A DNA stretch of 64,000 bases from Nocardia nova NBRC 15556 (GCF_001613005.1 NZ_BDBN01000009.1:1-64000), one strand, 5' to 3'. Counted from the first letter of the stretch, positions 18,845 to 28,038 are shown. Numbers and translations: made by a program. The notes: a model not told the origin generated them from the sequence alone.

Positions 18845-19780
18845 GTGGAACTACGAATCTTCACCGAGCCCCAGCAAGGGGCTACCTACGACGATCTGCT
18901 CCGGGTTGCGAAGGTGACCGAGGAGGCGGGGTTCGACGCATTCTTCCGGTCGGATCACTATCTGAAGATGGGCGGGGTCTCCGGCCTGCCCGGGCCCACC
19001 GACGCGTGGATCACCCTGGCCGGGCTCGCGCGCGAGACCTCCCGGATCCGGCTGGGCACACTGGTCACCGCCGCGACGTTCCGGCATCCGTCGGTGCTGG
19101 CGATCTCGGTCGCGCAGGTCGACCAGATGTCGGGTGGCCGGGTCGAACTCGGACTCGGTTCGGGGTGGTTCGCCGACGAGCATCGCGCCTACGGCATCGA
19201 TCTGCCGGAGCTCGGCGAGCGCTTCGATCGCTACGCCGAGCAACTGGCCGTCATCACCGGCCTGTGGCAGACCCCGGTGGGCGAGACCTTCGATTTCACC
19301 GGCAAACACTATGTGCTGCAGGGCAGTCCGGCACTGCCCAAGCCGGTGCAGCAGCCCGGCCCGCCCGTGATCATCGGTGGCGCGGGCAAGAAGCGCACAC
19401 CGGCCCTGGCCGCGCGGTACGCGCACGAGTTCAATCTGCCGTTCACGGATGCGGAAACGGCTGCGGCGCAATTCGATCGGGTTGCCGCGGCCGCGCGCGA
19501 CATCGGCCGCGATCCCGGTGAGATCGTCCGCTCGGCCGCCCAGGTGCTGTGCGTGGGCCGCGACGAGGCCGAGATCGCCCGCCGCGCCGAGGCGATCGGC
19601 CGCGAGGTGCACGAACTGCGCACCAACGGCCTGGCCGGCACCCCGGCCGAGGTGGTCGACAAGATCGGCCGCTACCGCGAGACCACCGGCATTACCCGCC
19701 TCTACCTGCAGGTGCTCGACCTGTCCGACCTCGACCACGTGGAATTGGTCGCCGGCGAGGTCGCCGCCCAGCTGGGCTGA
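18845..19780 (+). CDS. LLM-class F420/FMN-dependent oxidoreductase
   Basis: 311 aa luciferase-like TIM barrel. Visible: EEAGFDAFFRSDHYL near the N-terminus, GRVELGLGSGWF, and a C-terminal AGTPAEVVDKIGRY-LQVLDLSD region, resembling actinobacterial F420-dependent LLM enzymes. Cofactor choice (F420 or FMN) is inferred. GTG 18845 has TACGTT ending 7 nt upstream, suggesting its own leaderless promoter 113 bp after the AOS gene. A longer start at 18773 is open but unnecessary. Confidence 0.85.
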   Translation: MELRIFTEPQQGATYDDLLRVAKVTEEAGFDAFFRSDHYLKMGGVSGLPGPTDAWITLAGLARETSRIRLGTLVTAATFRHPSVLAISVAQVDQMSGGRVELGLGSGWFADEHRAYGIDLPELGERFDRYAEQLAVITGLWQTPVGETFDFTGKHYVLQGSPALPKPVQQPGPPVIIGGAGKKRTPALAARYAHEFNLPFTDAETAAAQFDRVAAAARDIGRDPGEIVRSAAQVLCVGRDEAEIARRAEAIGREVHELRTNGLAGTPAEVVDKIGRYRETTGITRLYLQVLDLSDLDHVELVAGEVAAQLG

Positions 19781-19805
19781 TGAACCATCCGGTGGCAGCG
19801 CCGGC

Positions 19806-22115
19806 TCAGCCGACCTTCACCGGACTCCTGGGCTCGTCCGGATTGTCGACGTGGAGCGCGCGCAACCGCGCACCCTCCACGTCGATATCCGGCACGATCC
19901 GGCTGAGCCACCCCGGAATCCACCAGGCCGCCTTACCCATCAGCACCAGCAGCGACGGGATCAGAACCATCCGCACCAGGAAAGCGTCGAACAGGACGCC
20001 CGCGGCGAGCGCGAAACCCATCGACTTGGCGGTCGCATCCGATTCCAGCAGGAACGAACCGAAGACCGAGATCATGATGACGGCGGCCGAGGTCACCACC
20101 CGTGCGCCGTGGTGGTAGCCGGAGATCATCGCCTCGGTGGGTGGTTTCCCGTGCACGTATTCCTCGCGCATGCGGGTGACGAGGAAGACCTGGTAGTCCA
20201 TGGCGAGGCCGAAGACCAAGCCGATCAACATGATCGGCAGGAAGCTCACGATCGGCCGCGGTTCGGAGATGAGACCCAGCGCGCCCTTCTGGAAGATCAG
20301 CACCGTGGCGCCGAAGGTCGCCGCCATGGAGAGCAGGAATCCCAGCGCGGCGGTGAAAGGTACCAGCACCGAACGGAATACCGCGATCAGCAACAGGAAT
20401 GCCGCACCCGCCACGATGGCCAGATAGGGCAGGATCTTACTGAGCAGCGCATGGTCGACATCGGCGTAAATGGCTGTGGTGCCGGTGATTCCGTAGTCGA
20501 TGCCGTATCTGTCGTGCAGTGCGGCTTCGGCATTGCGCGCGTTGCGCACCAGATCCTTGGTGGCCTGATCGTTGGGCCCGGTGGTGGGTACCGCGGTCAT
20601 CAACGCGCCGCCGCCGTCCCTGCTCAGCTGCGGTCGGGTCACATAATCCATACCCGGATAGGCGGCCAGTTCGTCGTGTAGCGCGGTCAGCGCCGCCTGC
20701 CGCTGATCGGCGGGCACCTGTGACAGATCGGCGACGACTTGCAGCTTGCCGTTACTGCCGGCCCCGAATCCCTCGGTGCGCAGGTCGTAGGCCTTGCGAA
20801 TGGTGGTGGTCCTGGGCTGGCTGTCCTCACCGGGCAGGCCCAGATTCAAGCTCAGCGCGGGCGCGGCCAGCAGACCCAGCACGATGATGCTCGCGACCAG
20901 CGTCAGCCACGGCATCCGCCCGATCACCCGCGCCACCCGCATACCGTTGGTGACCACCGAATCGTCCTCGGGATCGTGTTGCGCGATCGCCGGGAGCTTC
21001 GGCTCGAACAGGTACTTGCCGAAGGCGCCGAGCAGTGCCGGCATCAGGGTGATCGCGGTGAGCACCGCGAACGCCGCCGCGATCGCCCCGCCCAGTCCCA
21101 TGAAGGTCAGGAAGCTGATGTTGACGATGGCCAGGGCGACCAGCGCGATGATCACCGTCGCGCCCGCGAACACGACCGCCGAACCGGCCGTCCCCAGGGC
21201 CGTGCCCGCGGCAATCTCCGGCGAATTCTGCACCGCGCGTTCGTGTTTGTAGCGCGAGACGATGAACAGCGCGTAGTCGATCGAGAGCGCGATGCCGATC
21301 ATCGAGGCCAGGAAGGTGGTGAAACTCGGTACCGACATGAACGATGTGCCGAGGAAGATCACCGACGTCGCCAGTCCGAGTCCGACGATCGCGGTGATGA
21401 TCGGCACGAAGGCCGCCACGATCGCGCCGAAGGCCACCACCATCACCACCAGCGCCACGGCCATGCCGATCATCTCGGCCCGACCACTGGGCTGTTGTTG
21501 TTCCATCGCCAGCGACCCGCTCATCTCAACCTGAAGTCCGGCGGCTCGCGCCTCGTCACCGACCGCGTAGGCGGCCGCGCGATCGGCGGCGGTGATATCG
21601 GTGAATTTCTGGATCGTGAACGGAACGGTCAGCACCGCAACGGTATCGGGGTTCTCCTTGTTCAACACGTTGACCGGCGCGGCACTGCAGCGCGAGACGA
21701 ATTCCGGCGAACTGCGATCGGTCGCGAAGCAGCCCATCTGTTCGGTGGCCGTGATCGGATCCACCAGCGGGGTCTTGTGATCGACGATGTTCAGATCGTT
21801 CAGCTTCGAAACCACACCACCGACGGCCGCGCGCTGGGATGCGTCGGTGAGTTTCTGCCCCGGTGCCGCCCCGAAGACATAGGTACCGGTGACCGCCTCG
21901 AAACTAAACGCCTGCGACATCCCCGGGAAGTGTTTGTCCATGATCTCGGTGGCGCGTTCCGACGGCAGATTCGGGATCGTGAAGTCGTCGTTCATCGGCT
22001 TCTTCAACTGCGTGCCGAGACTGCCGATGATCAGGAACAGGATCAGCCAGACCGGGAGCACGATCCACTTGTGCCGAAAGGCGAACCTTCCCCACCGATA
22101 CAGATACACGGACAC
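19806..22115 (-). CDS. MMPL family RND transporter (copy A)
   Basis: 769 aa, MmpL/YdfJ type. TM1 at about 15-35, a periplasmic-like loop, then TM blocks. Proton-relay Asp-Tyr pairs are seen in ALSIDYALFIVSRYKHE and GLAMDYQVFLVTRMREEY. Actinobacterial MMPL proteins export large lipids or siderophores. GTG 22115 preceded by AGGAG. Highly similar to the next gene, sharing a 107-bp identical stretch. Together with the convergent PKS/AOS genes this suggests export of their lipid product (inference). Confidence 0.93.
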   Translation of the reverse strand: MSVYLYRWGRFAFRHKWIVLPVWLILFLIIGSLGTQLKKPMNDDFTIPNLPSERATEIMDKHFPGMSQAFSFEAVTGTYVFGAAPGQKLTDASQRAAVGGVVSKLNDLNIVDHKTPLVDPITATEQMGCFATDRSSPEFVSRCSAAPVNVLNKENPDTVAVLTVPFTIQKFTDITAADRAAAYAVGDEARAAGLQVEMSGSLAMEQQQPSGRAEMIGMAVALVVMVVAFGAIVAAFVPIITAIVGLGLATSVIFLGTSFMSVPSFTTFLASMIGIALSIDYALFIVSRYKHERAVQNSPEIAAGTALGTAGSAVVFAGATVIIALVALAIVNISFLTFMGLGGAIAAAFAVLTAITLMPALLGAFGKYLFEPKLPAIAQHDPEDDSVVTNGMRVARVIGRMPWLTLVASIIVLGLLAAPALSLNLGLPGEDSQPRTTTIRKAYDLRTEGFGAGSNGKLQVVADLSQVPADQRQAALTALHDELAAYPGMDYVTRPQLSRDGGGALMTAVPTTGPNDQATKDLVRNARNAEAALHDRYGIDYGITGTTAIYADVDHALLSKILPYLAIVAGAAFLLLIAVFRSVLVPFTAALGFLLSMAATFGATVLIFQKGALGLISEPRPIVSFLPIMLIGLVFGLAMDYQVFLVTRMREEYVHGKPPTEAMISGYHHGARVVTSAAVIMISVFGSFLLESDATAKSMGFALAAGVLFDAFLVRMVLIPSLLVLMGKAAWWIPGWLSRIVPDIDVEGARLRALHVDNPDEPRSPVKVG
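20149..20255. repeat. 107-bp segment identical between the two mmpL genes (copy A)
   Basis: This stretch, which codes for the GLAMDYQVFLVTRMREEY region, is base-for-base identical to 22722-22828 although the surrounding genes differ at many positions. A recent gene-conversion tract is the simplest reading. Confidence 0.85.
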
Positions 22116-22317
22116 GAGGCGCTCCTAGTGGTCGCGGGCCTCGATTGGCGCTGACTGCGAACCGGGGCCGGTCGCTGATCGAGCTGTGCGGTTGCCGGCA
22201 CACTCGCCGGTACCGTCGGTCCGCCGAGTGGCCGAGCTGGAGAGCATTAGGTTCGAGTCTGCTGTGTCGTTGCTGCAAGATCAAGATCTTTGCGGTCCGA
22301 GATCCCCTGGACCGGAT

Positions 22318-22362
22318 ACGGCACGAGCCCCCATCCGCTGTTCGGATGAGGGCTCGTGCCGT
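22318..22362 (-). terminator. Stem-loop between the two mmpL genes
   Basis: CGGCACGAGCCC with CATCCG pairs with CGGATG and GGGCTCGTGCCG around CTGTT. It lies about 11 bp after the stop of the upstream mmpL gene on the same strand, so the two transporters are probably not one uninterrupted transcript. Confidence 0.75.
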
Positions 22363-22372
22363 GGTTCGCGGA

Positions 22373-24754
22373 TCAGCCGACCGGGACCGGCTCCTTCTCC
22401 GCCGCGGTGTCGCGGTCACGCTGCTGCAACTCGCGCAGCTTGGTGCCCTCGACATCGATATCGGGCAGGATCCGGTCCAGCCACTTCGGCATCCACCAGG
22501 CCCACTTGCCCAGCAGGACCAGCAGCGACGGAATCAGGACCATCCGGACCAGGAAGGCGTCGAACAGCACGCCGGCCGCCAGTGCGAAGCCCATCGACTT
22601 CGCGGTCACGTCGGACTCCAACATGAATCCGCCGAAGACGGAGATCATGATGATGGCCGCGGAGGTGACCACGCGAGCGCCGTGGTGGTAACCGGACACC
22701 ATGGCCTCCTTCGGGGATTTGCCGTGCACGTATTCCTCGCGCATGCGGGTGACGAGGAAGACCTGGTAGTCCATGGCGAGGCCGAAGACCAAGCCGATCA
22801 ACATGATCGGCAGGAAGCTCACGATCGGATGCTGATCGCCGATCAGGCCGAGTTTGTCCTGCTGGAAGATCAGCACGGTGGCGCCGAAGGTGGCCGCCAT
22901 CGACAACAGGAATCCCAATGCGGCGGTCAGCGGCACCAGAACCGAGCGGAACACCAGTACCAGCAGGATGAACGCCGCGATCGCCACGATCGTCATGTAC
23001 GGGACGATCTTGCCGAGCAGGGCATTGGACACATCGGCGTAGATCGCGGTCGAGCCGGTGATGCCGTACTCCATGCCGTATTTCGCTTGCAGGTCCGACT
23101 CTGCGTCCCGGGCATGTTTCACCAGGTCCTGGGTTTCGGAGTTGTTCGGGCCGTGATCGGGTACCGCGGTCAACTGGGCGCCGGTGCTGTTCACATAGTC
23201 CGGAGTCTTCTGCGGCGTGAGCTTGTTCGTCGACGGCATGGTCACGAAGTCCATGCCCTGGTAGCCGGCCAGCTTGTCGTGCAGGGCCATGACGGCCTCC
23301 TGACGCTGCTCCGGCTTGACCTTGGTCAGATCCGCGACCACCAGCAGGGTGCCGTTGCTGCCCTCGCCGAACCCTTCGGTACGCAGGTCGTAGGCCTTAC
23401 GAACCGTGGTGGTCTTGGGCTGGCTGTCCTCACCGGGGAGGCCGAGGCTCAGATTCACCGCGGGTGCGGCGAGCAGGCCGAGCACGATCACGCTCGCGCC
23501 GAGGGTCACCCACGGCGCCTTGGCGATCAGCCGGGCGAAACGCTTGCCGTTGGTGACGGCGTCGTCGTCCTCGGTGTCGGTCCGCGCGACCAGCGGCAAC
23601 TTCGGCTTGAACAGGAAGCGGCCGAAGGCGCCCATCATCGCGGGCAGCAGGGTCAGCGCGACCAGGATCGCGAACAGCGCGGCCAGCGCGCCGCCCAGAC
23701 CCATCCAGGTGAGGAAGCTGACGCCGACGATGCTCAGGCCGCACAGCGCGATGATGACCGTCATACCGGCGAAGACCACCGCGGAACCGGCAGTGCCGAT
23801 GGCGACGCCCGCAGCCTCTTCCGGCGAATCCTGCACGGCGAGTTCATGTTTGTAGCGCGAGACGATGAACAGCGCGTAGTCGATCGACAGCGCGATACCG
23901 ATCATCGCCGCCAGCACGGTGGTGAAGTTCGGGATGTTGGCGATCGAGGTGCCGGCCATGATCAGCGAGGATGCCATGCCGACACCCACGATGCCGGTCA
24001 GAATCGGCACGAACGCCGCGATCAGCGCGCCGAAGGCGATCATCATCACGATGAAGGCGACGGCGTAACCGATCATTTCCGACTGTCCGCCCGGCGGCGC
24101 CTGCTCGGTGGCGATGGTGCCGCTGATCTCCACGTCCAGTCCGGCCGCGCGCGCCTCGTCGGCGACCTTGTATGCCTGGTCCCGATCGGCCTTGGTGATA
24201 TCGGAGAACGACTTGATCTTGAACGGCACGCTGAAATAGGCGACGGTATCGGCACTGTTGTTCTTGCCGAGCACGTTCAGCGGCGCCAGGCCGCATTTCG
24301 CGACGAAGTTCGGGTCGGTGCGATCACCGGAGGTGCAGCCGATCGCCGTCGTCGCGGCGACCGGGTCGGTCAGCACGCCCCGACGTTGCGGGTCGGGGTC
24401 CTGCGCATTGATCTTGGACTTGTCGACGATGTCGAGGTTGTTGATCTTCTCGACAAGCGCGGTGAGTGCCTTGTGATTGTCCGGATCGGTGAGCTTGCCG
24501 TGGGTGGCCGCGGCGACATATGTGCCGGTCACCGCGTCGAATTTGAAGGCGGCCGATTGTCCAGGAAATTCCCTGTCCAGGATGTCGGTGGCCTTCTGCG
24601 AGGGCAGATCCGGCATGTTGAAGTCGTCTTGGCTCTGCTTCTTCAGCCCGACGCCGACGGCGCCCACGATCACGAAGATCAGCAACCAGACCGGTAGCAC
24701 GATCCATTTTCGGCGGAAGGCGAACTTCCCCCACCGATAGAGGTACACGGACAC
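22373..24754 (-). CDS. MMPL family RND transporter (copy B)
   Basis: 793 aa paralogue of the adjacent MMPL gene, same layout: TM1 near 15-35, large extracytoplasmic loop (about 36-190), TM blocks with ALSIDYALFIVSRYKHE and GLAMDYQVFLVTRMREEY carrying the proton-relay pairs, and a short charged C-terminal tail. GTG 24754 is preceded by AGGAG. Divergent from a TetR gene across a region with a perfect-arm palindrome, so it is the probable TetR target. Likely lipid or drug export at the inner membrane. Confidence 0.93.
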   Translation of the reverse strand: MSVYLYRWGKFAFRRKWIVLPVWLLIFVIVGAVGVGLKKQSQDDFNMPDLPSQKATDILDREFPGQSAAFKFDAVTGTYVAAATHGKLTDPDNHKALTALVEKINNLDIVDKSKINAQDPDPQRRGVLTDPVAATTAIGCTSGDRTDPNFVAKCGLAPLNVLGKNNSADTVAYFSVPFKIKSFSDITKADRDQAYKVADEARAAGLDVEISGTIATEQAPPGGQSEMIGYAVAFIVMMIAFGALIAAFVPILTGIVGVGMASSLIMAGTSIANIPNFTTVLAAMIGIALSIDYALFIVSRYKHELAVQDSPEEAAGVAIGTAGSAVVFAGMTVIIALCGLSIVGVSFLTWMGLGGALAALFAILVALTLLPAMMGAFGRFLFKPKLPLVARTDTEDDDAVTNGKRFARLIAKAPWVTLGASVIVLGLLAAPAVNLSLGLPGEDSQPKTTTVRKAYDLRTEGFGEGSNGTLLVVADLTKVKPEQRQEAVMALHDKLAGYQGMDFVTMPSTNKLTPQKTPDYVNSTGAQLTAVPDHGPNNSETQDLVKHARDAESDLQAKYGMEYGITGSTAIYADVSNALLGKIVPYMTIVAIAAFILLVLVFRSVLVPLTAALGFLLSMAATFGATVLIFQQDKLGLIGDQHPIVSFLPIMLIGLVFGLAMDYQVFLVTRMREEYVHGKSPKEAMVSGYHHGARVVTSAAIIMISVFGGFMLESDVTAKSMGFALAAGVLFDAFLVRMVLIPSLLVLLGKWAWWMPKWLDRILPDIDVEGTKLRELQQRDRDTAAEKEPVPVG
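22722..22828. repeat. 107-bp segment identical between the two mmpL genes (copy B)
   Basis: Identical partner of 20149-20255, within the second Asp-Tyr transmembrane motif. Confidence 0.85.
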
Positions 24755-24858
24755 GCGGTATCTCCTAGCGATAGCTGATTTGCGGTGCTGAGTTCAGGCC
24801 CCGTAGACAGCACTACTGCGGACGCCGCACTGCGATCCGCCTCCATCGACGCTTTCTG

Positions 24859-24874
24859 CCTACCGTGCGGTAGG
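24859..24874. promoter_or_regulatory. Putative TetR operator in the mmpL/tetR divergent promoter
   Basis: CCTACCGTGCGGTAGG: 7-bp perfect arms around TG. A TAGACT hexamer (24875-24880) follows immediately on the plus strand and could be the -10 of the TetR gene, so a bound repressor would cover the promoter. Confidence 0.7.
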
Positions 24875-24960
24875 TAGACTACCCAATCGCTAAGCGGAGG
24901 AACAACCTCGATTTTCGGGGCGTGCCCTCCGCTTCGATCGGTTGATGAGAGGATCATCGC

Positions 24961-25557
24961 ATGAGCGCCCGAAGTACCTCAGGAACCGTTGTCGCAGGTC
25001 AGAGCACCAAGGACGCGATTCGTGAGGCGGCGATCCGGCTTTTTTCGAACAAGGGTTTCGAGCAGACGAGCCTGCGCGAGGTCGCGGATGCGGTGGGAAT
25101 CACAAAGGCGTCGCTCTACTATCACTACGCGTCGAAGCTCGATCTGCTGCTCGCGATCATCGAACCGATCTTCGACGACATGAAGCTCGTGGTCGACGAA
25201 CTCGACGGTGTGACGTACAGCCCGGCGGGCGCTCGGGAGGTGCTGAATCGCCAGCTCCGGACCCTGTTACGACATCGCACCGCGGGCGCGATGTGCGTGC
25301 GCGACACCGTGGCCATCCTCAACGCGATCGGAGATCGGCATCCGGACATGTTCGATATGCACCGGCGACTGTGTGTCTGGCTGGCCGGACCCGACCCCTC
25401 GCACGAGGCGCAATTGCGTGCCAGCGCCGCCCTGGAGGTGCTGGGCACGGCGCTGTGGTCGAACGAGCTCGTGCCCGATGCCGGTGACGAGGTGATCGAG
25501 CGGGTTTTGATCGAGGCCGCTCTCGGCGTGCTGAACGGACCGGGTGGACAGCGCTAG
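24961..25557 (+). CDS. TetR family transcriptional regulator of the mmpL genes
   Basis: 198 aa. The N-terminal HTH is clear: IREAAIRLFSNKGFEQTSLR followed by ITKASLYYHYASKLDLL (about 18-62). ATG 24961 with GAGAGGA upstream. Divergent from the MMPL transporter gene, the usual arrangement of a repressor and its exporter. Its stop overlaps by one base the GTG of the Rrf2 gene (TAGTG), so the two regulators are co-translated. Confidence 0.9.
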   Translation: MSARSTSGTVVAGQSTKDAIREAAIRLFSNKGFEQTSLREVADAVGITKASLYYHYASKLDLLLAIIEPIFDDMKLVVDELDGVTYSPAGAREVLNRQLRTLLRHRTAGAMCVRDTVAILNAIGDRHPDMFDMHRRLCVWLAGPDPSHEAQLRASAALEVLGTALWSNELVPDAGDEVIERVLIEAALGVLNGPGGQR

Positions 25558-26042
25558 TGCACATCTCGGCGAGGATCGACTACGCGGTCCGCATCCTGTT
25601 GGAAATCGCTCGCGCGCAACCGAATTCGGTGAAGGCGGAGACGATCGCCACGGCGCAGGACATTTCCCCGAAGATTCTGGAATCCATTGCGGCGCAACTG
25701 CGCCGGGCCGATCTGGTGGTCAGCCGGCGTGGCCCCGACGGCGGGTACCGGCTGGCTCGTGCGGCCGGTGAGATCAGCATCGCCGACGTGATCCGCGCGG
25801 TCGAGGGGCCGCTCGCCTCGGTGCGCGGGCAGCGTCCCGAGGATGTGGTGTATTCGGGGGTGGCCGAACCGCTGCAGCGGGTGTGGATCGCGCTGCGGGT
25901 CAATATCCGCGCGGTGCTGGAACAGGTCTCGATCGCGGATATCGCCACCGACGAACTGCCGGATTTCATCGCGAACCTGGTGTCCGATCCTGGTGCCTGG
26001 ACGCGACGGCCCGCGCCCGTCCCGCCCGGCGTCGACGCCTAG
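25557..26042 (+). CDS. Rrf2 family regulator without iron-sulfur cysteines
   Basis: 161 aa. Rrf2 winged helix: N-terminal ISARIDYAVRILLEIA, the recognition region ISPKILESIAAQLRRADLV, and the wing SRRGPDGGYRLAR. It has no Cys at all, so it cannot bind an [Fe-S] cluster as IscR or NsrR do; its signal is unknown. Start GTG 25557 overlaps the TetR stop. The ABC heterodimer begins 114 bp downstream and may be a target. Confidence 0.9.
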   Translation: MHISARIDYAVRILLEIARAQPNSVKAETIATAQDISPKILESIAAQLRRADLVVSRRGPDGGYRLARAAGEISIADVIRAVEGPLASVRGQRPEDVVYSGVAEPLQRVWIALRVNIRAVLEQVSIADIATDELPDFIANLVSDPGAWTRRPAPVPPGVDA

Positions 26043-26156
26043 GCCGGAGGTGAGGACTGTGCCGGTCGAGCCGGTTTCGCGGGTGTGCGGGCCGGCTTTC
26101 GCCGAGCGAAAAATCTTGCCGCCACCGCCCCGGAATGACGGTAGCCTGCACCCATC

Positions 26157-27893
26157 ATGTTGATCAGGTTGCTGCGCGCCTTTCTCGCCCCCTACCGCAC
26201 CCAGTTGGTGGGGGTTGTTGTGTTGCAGCTCATCTCCGTCATCGCGATGCTCTATCTGCCCAGCCTGAACGCCGACATCATCGACAACGGCGTCACCAAG
26301 GGTGATATCGGTTACATCTGGACCACCGGTCTGTGGATGCTGCTGGTGTCGGGCGTGCAGATCATCGCCTCGGCGAGTTCGGTCTATCTGGGCGCACAGG
26401 CCGCGATGGGTGCGGGGCGGGAAATGCGCGCGGCACTGCTGCACCGGGTGGGCACCTTCTCCGCCCGTGAGGTGGGCATCTTCGGCGCGCCGTCGCTGAT
26501 CACCCGCAACACCAACGATGTGCAACAGGTGCAGCTGCTGGTCGTGATGAGCGTGACCATCCTGGTGATGGCGCCGATCATGTGCATCGGCGGCATCGTG
26601 ATGGCGCTGCGCCAGGACCTCGGACTCTCCTGGATCCTGCTGGTCGCGGTGCCGGTGCTCGGCCTGACGATGGCGCTGATCATCTCCCGGATGGTGCCCG
26701 GGTTCCGGCGCGTGCAGGAGCGCATCGACTCGGTGAACCGAGTGCTGCGCGAGCAGATCACCGGTATCCGCGTGGTGCGGGCGTTCGTGCGCGAGCGCTA
26801 CGAATCGCAGCGCTTCGGCGTGGCCAACGACGAGCTGACCTCGGCCTCGCTGTTCGTGGGCCGGTTGGCCGCGCTGATGTTCCCGGCCGTGATGTTGATC
26901 AGCAACGTGACCACGGTCGCGGTGATCTGGTTCGGCGGGCATGCCATCGACTCCGGCAGTATGCAGATCGGTTCGCTGACCGCGCTGCTGTCCTACATCA
27001 TGCAGATCCTGATGGCGGTCATGATGGCCTCCTTCCTGGCGATGATCGCTCCGCGCGCGGCGGTCTCGGCCGAACGCATCGCCGAGGTCCTGGAAACCGA
27101 CTCCTCGGTGCTGCCGCCGGCACAGCCGCAGACCTTCGTCGCCGATCCGGGGACGGTCGAGCTGGCCGGCGCCGAATTCGCGTTTCCGGGCGCCGCGGAA
27201 CCGGTGCTGCGGGATATCAGCTTCCGGGTCTCGCCCGGGCAGACCACCGCGATCGTCGGTTCCACCGGATCCGGTAAGACCACGCTGATCAATCTGATTC
27301 CGCGGCTGATCGACGTCACCTCCGGCGTGGTGCGGGTCGGCGGCACCGATGTGCGGCAGGTGGATATGGATCTGCTGCGCTCGCAGATCGGGCTGGTGCC
27401 GCAGAAGGCCTATCTGTTCTCCGGGACCATCGCGGAGAACCTGCGCTACGGCGATCCCGAGGCGACCGACGAACAGCTGTGGCACGCACTGGAAATCGCG
27501 CAGGCCGCCGACTTCGTGCGGGCCATGCCCGAAGGGTTGCGGACCCCGGTCGCCCAGGGTGGCACCACCGTCTCGGGCGGCCAGCGGCAGCGGCTCGCCA
27601 TCGCGCGCGCCCTGGTGAAGAAGCCCAAGATCTATCTGTTCGACGACTGCTTCTCCGCACTCGACGTCGCCACCGACGCCCGGGTGCGCGACGCGCTGCG
27701 GCCGGAGACGCGCGAATCCGCGGTGATCACCGTAGCCCAGCGCGTGTCGACCATCCGCGACGCCGACCAGATCGTCGTCCTCGAGGACGGTGCCATGGTC
27801 GGCCTCGGCACCCACGAACAGCTGTTGCGCGAATGCGAGGAGTACCGGGAGATCGTGGAATCGCAGTTCAGTCCGGAAGAGGCGGCGCGATGA
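26157..27893 (+). CDS. ABC exporter half-transporter (Rv1273c-like), degenerate subunit
   Basis: 578 aa. Membrane domain at about 1-310; Walker A GSTGSGKTT (about 368-376), signature VSGGQRQRLAIARAL, Walker B IYLFDDCFSALD (about 491-502). Asp replaces the catalytic Glu after Walker B, so this is the degenerate half of a heterodimer. It resembles the mycobacterial Rv1273c/Rv1272c pair, whose substrate is not settled. Its stop is in an ATGA at 27890-27893 that begins a MIRU-like element separating it from its partner. Confidence 0.9.
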   Translation: MLIRLLRAFLAPYRTQLVGVVVLQLISVIAMLYLPSLNADIIDNGVTKGDIGYIWTTGLWMLLVSGVQIIASASSVYLGAQAAMGAGREMRAALLHRVGTFSAREVGIFGAPSLITRNTNDVQQVQLLVVMSVTILVMAPIMCIGGIVMALRQDLGLSWILLVAVPVLGLTMALIISRMVPGFRRVQERIDSVNRVLREQITGIRVVRAFVRERYESQRFGVANDELTSASLFVGRLAALMFPAVMLISNVTTVAVIWFGGHAIDSGSMQIGSLTALLSYIMQILMAVMMASFLAMIAPRAAVSAERIAEVLETDSSVLPPAQPQTFVADPGTVELAGAEFAFPGAAEPVLRDISFRVSPGQTTAIVGSTGSGKTTLINLIPRLIDVTSGVVRVGGTDVRQVDMDLLRSQIGLVPQKAYLFSGTIAENLRYGDPEATDEQLWHALEIAQAADFVRAMPEGLRTPVAQGGTTVSGGQRQRLAIARALVKKPKIYLFDDCFSALDVATDARVRDALRPETRESAVITVAQRVSTIRDADQIVVLEDGAMVGLGTHEQLLRECEEYREIVESQFSPEEAAR

Positions 27894-28029
27894 GCTACCT
27901 TGGCGCAGCCGCTCATCGGGCCGCCCCGGGTGCGGGTGTCCCGCAGAACACAGCAGGCGGCGCGATGAGCTACCTTGGCGCAGCTGCTCATCGGGCCGCC
28001 CGGGTGCGGGTGTCCCGCAAGACACAGGA
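27881..28029 (+). repeat. MIRU-like tandem repeat (about 75 + 74 bp) between two ABC genes
   Basis: Two direct copies starting at 27881 and 27956, plus a third start (GGCGGCGCGATGAG) at 28030 at the downstream gene. Each copy contains GGCGGCGCGATGAGCTACCT and a shared CTCATCGGGCCGCC segment; copies differ by a few bases and small indels. The insert carries a 50-codon ORF (27890-28042) whose ATG overlaps the upstream stop and whose TGA overlaps the downstream ATG, both as ATGA. This is the architecture of mycobacterial interspersed repetitive units in operon junctions. Whether the small peptide is made is unknown. Confidence 0.8.
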
Positions 28030-28038
28030 GGCGGCGCG

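Noticed and set aside
19806..24754. Whether the two mmpL genes are a frameshifted or composite single gene
   Set aside because: Both are full length with complete motifs, own GTG starts and AGGAG sites, and a stem-loop between them.
27790..28038. Upstream extension of the second ABC gene through the tandem repeat
   Set aside because: It would run inside the preceding ABC gene in another frame; AGGAGG directly precedes ATG 28039.
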